A stretch of DNA of 64,000 nt from Gavia stellata (taxonomy: Eukaryota > Chordata > Aves > Gaviiformes > Gaviidae): contig NC_082596.1 of NCBI RefSeq assembly GCF_030936135.1, positions 16,220,155 to 16,284,154 on the forward strand. Reading direction: 5' to 3'. Made by a program: the position numbers and the translations under genes. How positions within the stretch are numbered: position 1 is the stretch's first letter; each line of letters begins with the position of its first letter. The notes under the pieces were generated by a model. It saw only the letters and a list, made by a program, of their open reading frames with translations. It did not search any database and was not told the origin of the DNA. Positions 36,721 through 46,540 of the stretch are shown piece after piece.

Positions 36721-37127
36721 AGCAGCAGGAAGGATCAAAGGTAGGAGAAGAGCAATAGGAATGACCTCATATTGAAGGCACCTAGAGATTAGCAGTTTAT
36801 CATGATCCTAGCACATAGATATCAGCTTCTCAGGACACCCAGATCAGAGACAAAGAATAGTGAGTAAATACTGACAACTCATGGAGGTGAGAGATGGGAT
36901 AGGGTGGACAAACTCATCACTGAGATGCCCTAAATGGTACAAAAAGGCACAGGCAAAAATCAGCACATAGCTCCCAACCTAAGAAAAGACCAGGAGACAA
37001 GATGAGGTCTCAATAGCTGATGTCCTTGTCCTTCAACAGGACTCCTGGACAGATCACTTGGCCAAATAGGTATAATAAAACCATGGAAGAAAGCAAATGT
37101 ACAACAATGCATTTTACCTGACCAGAT
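36721..37127. other. Unassigned sequence between CR1 pieces
   Basis: About 400 bases with no gene and no repeat family I can name. Confidence 0.4.
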
Positions 37128-37217
37128 GTTAGTGGGCATGGTGGTGGTGGGTTGATGGTTGGACTTGATGATCTTACAGGTGTTTTCCAACCTTAATGAT
37201 TCTGTGATTCTGTGATT
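37128..37217 (+). mobile_element. CR1 LINE extreme 3' end with octamer tail
   Basis: Sense-strand CR1 3' terminus: 'ggttggacttgatgatctta' at about 37,158, 'ttttccaaccttaatg', then two ATTCTGTG octamers at 37,199-37,214. It is the same subfamily as the antisense copy at 54.8 kb (shared 'gttagttgatgg'/'gggcatggtggtg'-type text). Heavily 5'-truncated, about 90 bases. Confidence 0.9.
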
Positions 37218-37802
37218 TCAGCATCCTGATACCTGCATGCTGGACAGACTACCAGGGTATACGTGTCTTGGTGCTTGTCTGTAAGACTGTGAGAGACCAT
37301 GAGTGAAATCAGTATTGTTTTAAAGTAAATCACCTTCCAGTCCCATTTTCAGGGGGTAGCAAGAGCGTGGTTGCTCCATGAGGGGAGACAAGCTGGGAGT
37401 TAAGGGTGACCACACACAGGCAGAGGCAGTGCCCTCACCAACCGGGCACTCTCCCACCACCCCTGAGCAAGATGAGCGGGGCCGGGTTGACAGGAACAGT
37501 GTCTGGTGACAGCCCAGTGACCATCAGTTGAATGCAAAGTGATGGGTCACGTCCAAGATCAGCTCAGGAAGTTCCATTAGCAAGTCAGCAACGGACAGGA
37601 CTGGGCAAAGACTTACCCACAGCATAGCTCAGGCAGGACTGAGCAAAAATGGGACTCCAGGGCCCCTGGGAAGAGGGTGGGGGTCCCAAGTGAGGCTCAT
37701 CAGGGTAATTAAGGTTTATTGGCCATGCAGAGCGCTGACATCCACAGGATCTTTCACATGGGTTTGTTAACAATGTTGCAACATTATTGCCTACTCATCC
37801 AG
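37218..37802. other. Unassigned sequence between CR1 pieces
   Basis: No gene or recognised repeat. Confidence 0.4.
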
Positions 37803-38225
37803 TTGATCTTTAAAAATCTCCAAGGCCAAAGATTCACAGACCCTTGGGCAACCTTTTCCAGAGTTAAACCATGATCATGGTAAAGCTTTTTTTCTTAAGT
37901 TTAAATCAAAATTTCCCTCACTGCAGCCTGCAACTGCTGCTTCTTGTCCTCTCACTATGCCAGCTCCGTCTTTTCTAAAGCCCCCTTCAAATAGTGGCTC
38001 TTAGAGCCCACCAGAGCCTTCTTTTCTATAGGCTGAAGTCCACTTTGCTTTGCCTATCCTTGTACGCCATATACTCCAACTCCCTCACCAAATGGTTTAG
38101 TAGTCCTCTGCAGTCTGCTGACAACTCCCTTGTATGGGACAGGACAAGTGTTTGAGATGTGACCTCACCAGTGTTAAGCAGAGGGTAAATGGAGAAGGTA
38201 AATGAAGGCTAAATGAGTGGAGGGC
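37803..38225 (-). mobile_element. Ancient CR1 LINE fragment
   Basis: Antisense CR1 landmarks remain despite heavy decay: 'aaaatctccaaggccaaaga' (37,813), 'cttgggcaaccttttccaga', 'cttgtcctctcactatgcca', 'tatactccaactccctcacc', and 'gtgacctcaccagtgttaag' near 38,158. Many indels make it one of the oldest copies in the window. Confidence 0.8.
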
Positions 38226-41200
38226 AAATGGAAAGAGAGGCTCCATTTCCACAGCAACTCTCCCTAGCTTGCCATAATCATTCCTGATCTGTTCCAGGTC
38301 ATGTCATTTGTCCACAGAAGAGTAACAACCAGAGGAGACTCTTCTGGTTCATCAGTCTACAAATGTACATTAAACCACACCTTGGTCACTCTTCAAAACC
38401 GCCGTAACAGCCAATATGTCTATAGCTTGTTTATAACCTTGGTATATGAAAATCTCTAACATCTTCCACTTATATGCTTCCAGGCACCTTCAGCTTATTC
38501 TATACATAGCTGTAACTTACTTACAAGATTTATTGTTCATCTATTAATTCCACATGAAGTATTTATAAATGTGCCCTTCATATAAAGTATGATTCACTCA
38601 TCTACAGAAATTTATTGTTTGGGGGGTTATATTACATAAAACAGATTTTTCTTATTAACAGAATGAAATTACTGTATCCTGTAAAAATCATTCATGATTA
38701 TAAAGACAGAGAAACTATGCTGATGTTTAATAGTACTAGAAATTGGATAGTATAGCTATTATACTGTATATATAACATATAGGTTTTTATGGCTGAACAA
38801 CATTTGGCTTCATTCTTTATTTAATAGCTATTTTGATCCGCCATGTTGCTCTAATTTCTATCATAATTCTTTATAAATCATGCAGCCCACTTAAATGTTT
38901 TAATTAATTGTTCTACTTGATCAAAGAAACAAAAGTAGCCATACCTATATATAACAGTAAAATATCCAGGAGAAAAATTCAACAGGTAGATAGTCCCAGC
39001 AAATCCGTACTGAAAAATATTTAAATGACCACTTTGAAGTGTAAAGCAACTGCAAACAGGAATTGTGAAATGTAAGAACTCACAAAGGAAAAGTGCATAG
39101 CTAAAGAAAAAGCTCATTCAGTGAGAGAACTACCTTTTTATTCCTAAAGACCTGATACTTATCTGATATGAAATACTGTATTTCTACTAACTTCCACTAC
39201 TTGATTTAACGGCAGGCTGATTGATGCCACTGGGCAACCTTGCTCAACACCCATTAATGTTACATAGTTTGACTCAATAGCTCTATTCCACACTTTTTCC
39301 CAAGACTTCAGCCTTGCTTACCAGAAGGTTACCTTGCAGTAAGAATATTCATTATAGTCATGTCACACTAATGGGGATGCTTCATCGACGTTCAATGAGC
39401 TGACTTCTACTTTACCATGAGGCATTGTTTCTATACAGAGAATGGAATTTATTTTAAATAACATGCTCAACTTGGGGAAAAGGTGGTCTCTTCACTCCCC
39501 TTTCAAACACCATGCTTTGGGGGACAGCTTCTATGAAGGCTTGGAGGACACTTAACAGAAGCCAATTATGTTGGAAGTCAATGTAATTCTGAGTATGGAA
39601 TCAAATTTTTAAAGTGTCAGGATTTGTTTCCAGACATTACTTATAATATAATTTATCAAAGTAGAATCCTGATATAATTGTCCATACTCTTTCAAAAGAG
39701 TCTTCTGTGCTGCAACAACAGTGTTTGGGAGCAAGGTACAACTTGTACCTCTGTCTTTGATATGTCACCGCTGGATGACCACACCTTTGGGGGCCAGACA
39801 CAGCCGCTGATGTCGGTTTTCAAAACATATTGCCACTGTAGTGTCAGAGACGGACAACAACAGTGGGAACGGCTGTTGGAGAAGGTTCATTCTGTGCAAA
39901 ACTGTTTCGAGACTTGTGAAAAACACTGATAGGTACTTTCGGTACAGTTACCCCCGGAGCTGTAATATAACCAGAAGGAAGATGATTATTTTCCTGATGA
40001 TGTGTGCAGAGCCTGCCTCAAAAGCCCAGTGGCATAAGAGCTTCTTTGTCTCTGCTGAAACGTGTGGTTATTTTCCTCTGAAAGCTCAGCACTCTGCATT
40101 GCTACTGGGAAGTTATGAGGTAGGGACAGCAAGAAATCTTGTGATGAAGACAGGTGCCATTATTTAATAGATACCCACATGTTTTAGGGCATACCAGGAG
40201 ACTATTAATAGTTTTGCTGCATATTGGTGTACATCATCAGAAAGATCACTTTACGGTTATTGCCTGCACCATGGCTATCAGTTTGAGCAAATGGTGGAAT
40301 GCAGGAAAGCATAATTTGGAAAGTCTAAAAGTATACACTTGCCAAAGAATCAGATTTGTCTTCTTTGACAATTTTAACTCAAAAGACTTATGCCTGCCAA
40401 CACAGCACAACTATGCTATTAGTAGAGGAGATAAGTAAAACAACAGTTTTTATGTAAATACACCTTTTATGTGAACACATGGAAAATAATGATGATATTG
40501 ACATCACAGGAGCCTGAGAAGTCGGATAAAAGGGAGGGAAGTAAAATCGAATTGCCTAACGACAACTGGACCAACAATATATACTTAGCAGTCTCATTAT
40601 GAATGCTAAAATTTTCTAATCCATCTAATACTAGTGTGCAAAAATCTAGTTAATTTGTATTTTATCTTCCAGAGATGTACTAGCCTCACAGCCCCAGTTA
40701 AAGAAGGTTTCATGATTCCTTAATGATTTTAATTATGTACTCTTTTTAAGAAGTTCTCTATTTAGAGAAATGTATGGTGGGCTATAATGGGTAAGAAATG
40801 GTGAAACTCCTTGTGCATTGTATTTTGGGAATGCTTTCAGACATTATCAATAACAGATAATTTTCATATACATCAGCATTACCCACCTTTCTGGTTCTAT
40901 GAATCAGATAAAATTATCCTAACAACATTTTAGTACTGAACTACTCCCAGGGCAAGTATTACACGAATATCACCACGCTGATAGAGATCTGATGTATACT
41001 TTCATTTCTACAAATTTTACATTAATGTAAGACTGTTCTCAATTAAAATGCTGTAGAGCATCAGCACTCAAGGTATGTATAAGGTTGGTGAATTTGGCTG
41101 AAAATCCATTTAAAAATCAGTGTTTCTTTTGTATTTCTGATGCTTGCCTTCAGGCTCTCCCTTCCCTGCAGAGCTGTCCCTGTGCTCTTTTCCCTGGACC

Positions 41201-41471
41201 ATCTACTAGCAGCCAGTTTCCTCATCAGTTTCACCCTTCTGATCAACTTTAGAAGTTAAAAATGACCACAAATTGTGGCTAGCAGGTTGGGAGGAGAAAG
41301 GCAGAAATGTGTGGGAAGAGTGTAACAGAAGACAGGAGAGAAGAAAGACTGTAACTGAGCAGCAAGTTGAAACCTTCAGGCCCAGGAAAGCATTACTGGT
41401 GTTTATTGGTTAAATCTGAAACCTGTTAAGCTCTAGTATGCAAGAAAAACTTCATCTGATAAGCCATAATT

Positions 41472-41489
41472 AAAAAAAAAAAAAAAAAA
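41472..41489 (+). repeat. Poly-A homopolymer, 18 nt
   Basis: Eighteen A in a row. No adjacent retrogene body was recognised. Confidence 0.95.
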
Positions 41490-44400
41490 GCCTTCCCAGA
41501 AAATTAATATTACAATTGGCTAACCGCATATTTCAGTTTACTGGAAATAAAATGTTAGGAAGAGGAAGGGAGGATGCTTTCAAAGTTTTCTTCTTGAATA
41601 ACAACAAACTTAAATATTTTAAAAATTGTTCAGCACAAGTGGGCTGATATGTAATTGAGTCAAAAAGGCTAGTATAAGAATGCTGAGTCTATAGATAATT
41701 TGTAAATCTTATACCATTTCTCCTGAGCTGGGAAAAAATCTTTTTCATTCTAAGAAACAAAATTACAGAGAACTTGAAAATCCCAATACAGACAAGTTTA
41801 TTTGTACTGATTATGTGGTGCATGATTTGCTGTGTCAGATCCTAACAAGATTCCACCTATCCAGTATTAGCAAACGTCGAGAGCTGAACTTCCATTGCAA
41901 TTTCAGAAATCTAAACTTCTTTTTGGCCTCAGTTATATCTGTTTGTGTTCCTCAAATGAAATAAAGTGGTAGGAAACATCTTTGACTTGCATGGAAAGAA
42001 TTCCCAGCAAATATAAAACCTTTCTGCCTGGAGCTACTGGCAAAAGGATGTACTGTGAACAAAAAGACAAAGTTACAAGAAAGCGATGTTTTCAGTTATT
42101 CGCATCTTTCATGTATTTCACATGAAATTTGTGCCAGGTGGCCCATACTGAAAACAGGAAGTTTAAAGTACCAGCTAGAGTGCAAGTGTTTGTCTTCTCA
42201 AGTTCAGAACAGAGTACCATGCTGATTTTGTGGTGGCAGCTGAATGCCAGTTTCAGTAACCATTATACCTGTGGATCACCTAAAGGCAGTCGTGGCTTAC
42301 AGTTGAAAACTTCTGTCCATGTGCATTTGCAGTAGGAGGTCCCTTTCTAGCACCTCCCGCTCTTCTATACAGCTGCAGAAGAGCTGACTTGCTGTAAACA
42401 GAGGCTGAAATCGTTCTTCAGAGAAGGTCCAACATATTGGACAAACTTTGGATTATCTGCCTTGAAATGTTGACATTTATAGCACACAAGTTCTAATCAA
42501 ATTACAAATGATGGCATTTTTTCTTCTACTCACATGATAGAAGCATGACTGTGACTGTCCTGAATCTCTTCGATGGCTCAAAAAAGCAATTCATTTGGCA
42601 AGCATGTTGCTAGTACTTTGAAGTGACTGGGCAAAATAGCTTAGATTGGAAGGAACTGGAAGATGGGTGTGTGACTTAAGAGAGGATCTGGATCTCAAAT
42701 TTCAAGGGAAAATGTTTATCAGGGAAAAATGATCGCTTCAGGTATTCAAAAGGAATTACAACCTGTTGCCCTTTCTCCTAAGAAAAAGTTATTTATATAC
42801 GAACTAAGTCATTCTGCACTTGAAAATCATGGTTGTGTTGCCTGATAGATACACTTGACCGAAGCTGGAACTGAAAATAGGCTTTTTGCCTCAGTTTCTT
42901 TCTAAATGTCACTGCATAATGTGATCTGCTATATGCTAGCAAGAGTGTAGATAATAGTCACAAACTTGCTTTTTTAAGTACCATCTGGAATCCATGTGTC
43001 TGAGCGGAGCCAGGGGAGAAATTCAGCAAAGTACTGAGTACCGCATACAAATCAAACAGTGTGCTTCTTTTCTTGTGGTAGTTCTTCAGAAAAAAAAAAT
43101 GGGTCAGGAAGAGGAGTTACGTTGTCTGTCTCAGGCCAGGACATTCAGGGCACTTTCCAATCTGAATGAAAAGAAAACTGTAAACAAACAGTAATGGAGA
43201 ATATTATTTTTTTAAAGAATTGATCTTCATGAGAAACAAAGTGCAAAAGGCTACCATTGAAAAATACTTCACTTAATCATAAACATTTGAAGGAGTCGTG
43301 CAATAATTTAATATATGCTTAATAATGAAGAGAGCTCATTTATGTTCTTTAAAACTGATAGGTCAGTAGATGGAACTCAATGGACATGAGTTCCAATACA
43401 CTGTATTTTGGTCTTCCTTGTTTACTGTACTATAATTGTTTTAATTTTTAGCAGAATATCTGAAAATTACGCTGAAGTTTAAATATCAACTTGCTTATGA
43501 AGTGCATTCATCTCCACAGTAAAAATGAAACATTTTTGTATCGGGCAATTAACCTTAGTTTTGGACCATGCAAACAAACTGTATTGATTTTAAATTTGAC
43601 AGAAGGAAACATTCTTACTAGATGAAGCAGAAAAGTATCAAACTAAAAGACCTTGGAAAAAATAAGCCATATTAAATTAGACTGGCATTATTTTAGAATA
43701 CATTCAAGAATAAATTAGAGGACAAGAGTAAAGACTGATTTTCACAGTAGTCACATACTGTCATGAGAAACAGATGTGATAACAATTCAAATCCTTTAGA
43801 TTTAAATTGAGCCAAATTTAGACTATAAACTCTCTGGGATTTGCATTTACTTGCTGCTTTGAAGTATGTACTCTTAAAGCCCTATAATAACTCAGTATGG
43901 AGAGACTGGAAACTAAACTTCGGAAGAATTGCAAAATCTAACTACAGAGAGTCATCTGGAAAGGACTGGACCTACGTACTAGCTTTATGCTTTTAATTAG
44001 ATGGTAGGTATTAACAAAAACTTAACTTGAAGGATCCTAGTTTTGGTTTCAAAAAGGATGTCTTTTATAGACAGAATTGCTTGCTCAAACAGTATAAAGC
44101 ATGAGAAAAAAAGTAATCTGAGACCCATTTTTATTATTTTATTAAAAAAATGGGCAATGATTAGGGAAATGGTAGTGACAATTAAAAAAATGACCATAAT
44201 TCTCTCCCATCGTTAGTTTCTGCTTTCAGTCAAAGGCAAGTTGATGTAGGGCTTCTAGACGGGCAATGAGCACACACTGGCCAATACTAGCTAGAAAAGC
44301 AATTTTGGCCAAAAGCCACTAATACTTAAGTGTCCGCCGAGATAGAGAAAGAAGAATTTCTTATTAAAATGGATGCAACTGAGATAAGTACACAGCAGGG

Positions 44401-44642
44401 CAAGAGCAAAAGCAAGGCTATGCTGTAGACTTTTCAATAATAATGTGGGTCGGGGTATGAAGAGTTTAGATTTTCGCCTCACACAGTTGTGCTATTGCTT
44501 TAGCGGTGTGGCTTTTTTTTTTTCCTTGTGAGTCATTTTTTTCCTATAGCAGCAAACGATGTATCTTTGCTGGTCCACACTTTTGGTGGATTTGATGCAA
44601 TCCCGTATATCAGCACTGTTAAACTAATTTAAGTTTCTAATC

Positions 44643-44690
44643 AGTGGTCCAATGGCCTAGACACTCCGTGGTTCAATGCCTAGACCACTA
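44643..44690. repeat. Compact direct-plus-inverted repeat
   Basis: 'agtggtc' at the left and 'gaccact' at the right form an inverted repeat. 'gcctagac' occurs twice inside as a direct repeat about 25 bases apart. A weak B-box-like 'ggttcaatgcc' is present, but the A-box spacing is too short for a tRNA gene. Confidence 0.5.
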
Positions 44691-46017
44691 ACTCATTTCG
44701 TGTGGGGGTAGAGGAGGGAATAAATAGTGGTGATACAGCAGATGTTTTCTTGCAGAAAAAACCCCTTGAAACATTACTATACCTAGCAGAACTCCATGTG
44801 GGTGTTACAGAGAATCAATGTTTGTTCTGAATAAAGGTTCTAGTGAGACGTTATGAACGAAAATGAATGCTGAAATCTGCAAAATTGAATCTGAGGGAAG
44901 AGAATTGGGAGACTAAGCCTGCATGTTTTTACATACTATTGGTTGATGTTATCATCCACTAAGATATATTAACTGATGTGACTGTCACAAATAGCAGAAA
45001 TACTTATGAAACCCTTGGTAGGCAGATTTTCTTGGTATTCTAACATTTTTGTAAACTGGTGCCCCATTACACAAAAAATATTATTTCTGAGGCATTAATT
45101 TAATGAGGTTTTTGTATTTTGGGTCTCTTATGGCTACAGACTGCTTGCTGTTGATCCAGAATGTTATTTTATGTACTCGTAGCTTCAGACTTCCTAGTGC
45201 CTCAGAGAGAAGACCAGAAAAATCCTATTCCCAAAACCAGCCTCCTTGTTTTCCCTTTTCCTTCACCTAGTCATTGACTTCTGTTTAAGCCCAGTTGGAG
45301 CCACAGCTCCCTCTCGGTTACATCACAGGTGGCTAATCACCTTGCTAATCACCACATTAGAAACAAGAAAACCTTTCCAAGTCCTGTTGAAACCAAATTA
45401 CTCCAAACAAAGAAAATGCATGGTGCGTGCAGTTGTTCCCAACGTAGTCAACAAACACCCCCACAGCATAAAAGAAACACCTGCAGTGTTCCAGATAGCA
45501 CAAGTAAGGTGCAAAGCTGAGAACGAAGACCTGGAGTGTTAACCTCCGTAAGGAAGCAGGCAGTAAAAAAGAATGTTTTTTTTTAAATAAGAGCCTTTTG
45601 TTTTGTTTTAAAGCAAGTTAACTAAAAATTCAGAGTCACCTTCAAGGCAGTGCTTTTTGTTTGCTGGGTAACAAGAGAGCTAAGCACCACATGCAGCCAG
45701 GCTGGTCCCCGCGGACAACCCAGGCTGGACTCGAAGGTCGTGCTATGCACCCCCGGCCGAATGGCGTCCACAGGCTGGACCCGACCACGCAGCACCCCGG
45801 GGCGCATAGCCCCGGTCAGGCACACGGGCACAACGCAAGCAGGCTGCCCGGCTCGCCAGGCTGCCTGAGCCCCCGCAGGACACGGCCCTGGACAAGGACA
45901 CGGCCCCGTGCTCCGCGGCTGGGTCCGTGACCGCCCGCACCGCCGCCGCAAGGGAGATCGATCGGGCCGGGCCTGCGAAGGAGGCCCGCCCCGGCGGCCG
46001 CACGCTGCCATGGCAAC

Positions 46018-46030
46018 CGCGCGCGCGCGC
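46018..46030. repeat. Alternating CG tract
   Basis: Thirteen bases of strict C-G alternation followed by further CGCG and CCCG units to about 46,050. Sequence of this kind can adopt Z-DNA under negative supercoiling. It sits about 400 bases upstream of exon 1. Confidence 0.85.
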
Positions 46031-46118
46031 CCGCGCGCCCGCCCGCCCGCCTAACAGCCACTTCCGCCTCCCGCCGCTTCCCAGGGCTGCCGGAACGGCG
46101 CTGCAGGGCTCGAGGAAC

Positions 46119-46130
46119 CGCGCAGGCGCA
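46119..46130. promoter_or_regulatory. NRF1 site
   Basis: CGCGCAGGCGCA fits the NRF1 consensus YGCGCANGCGCR exactly. Confidence 0.7.
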
Positions 46131-46249
46131 GTTACCTCCATCCCTACTTTGGCTCCGCCCCTTGTGCCGGTGTCACTTATCCGACCTTTCGTCATCCCCG
46201 CTGCCCCGCCCCTTTTTCCCGGGAGGCGGACCGGAGCGCCGGGGACGGA

Positions 46250-46259
46250 CGCATGCGCA
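46250..46259. promoter_or_regulatory. NRF1-like site
   Basis: CGCATGCGCA retains the core GCATGCGC of the NRF1 palindrome. Confidence 0.6.
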
Positions 46260-46320
46260 GCTGGCCGTGTCCCACTGGGTGCCTGCCTTCTCGCGGCCCG
46301 TCGCGCGGAGTGGCGGGGCG

Positions 46321-46333
46321 TCGCGCAGGCGTA
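46321..46333. promoter_or_regulatory. NRF1-like site
   Basis: TCGCGCAGGCGTA differs from the NRF1 consensus only at the last positions. It is the third such site within about 210 bases. Confidence 0.5.
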
Positions 46334-46399
46334 GTGGGCGCGGCGGGTCCGAGGGGAGGAGGGGGCATTTTAACAGTAAACATCCTGCCGATTTGAACG

Positions 46400-46540
46400 G
46401 CTGGTTTGGGCGGCAGGAAGGGCTGCGGCCGCCATCTTGTTTGTTTGAGTGAGCGGCTCGGCTCGGCTCGGCGGAGCGGAGCGCTTACCGAGCCCGGCCC
46501 CACTAGCCGCCGCACCAGCCTCCCTCTGTACCGGACCAGG
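46400..46540 (+). other. RAD21: RAD21 exon 1 (5' UTR, non-coding)
   Basis: The first exon is inferred from the donor 'ccggaccagg|gtaagg' with GT at 46,541, inside the CpG island and just after the YY1 element. It contains no RAD21 coding sequence; translation starts in exon 2. The 5' end is a guess, because the transcription start cannot be read from sequence. Confidence 0.7.
46428..46439. promoter_or_regulatory. YY1 motif
   Basis: GCCGCCATCTTG is the classic YY1 element, typically found just downstream of the start site in TATA-less vertebrate promoters. It supports a start near 46.4 kb. Confidence 0.75.

Larger units (their letters stand above)
38226..45689. other. Intergenic, no gene seen
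   Basis: Seven kilobases of AT-rich unique sequence 5' of RAD21. Two overlapping plus frames at 39,678-40,167 are the longest coding-like signal and show no recognised domain or splice pattern. Confidence 0.5.

Noticed and set aside
44643..44690. tRNA gene or tRNA-derived SINE.
   Set aside because: The B-box-like word is imperfect and too close to any A-box candidate; no cloverleaf can be drawn.
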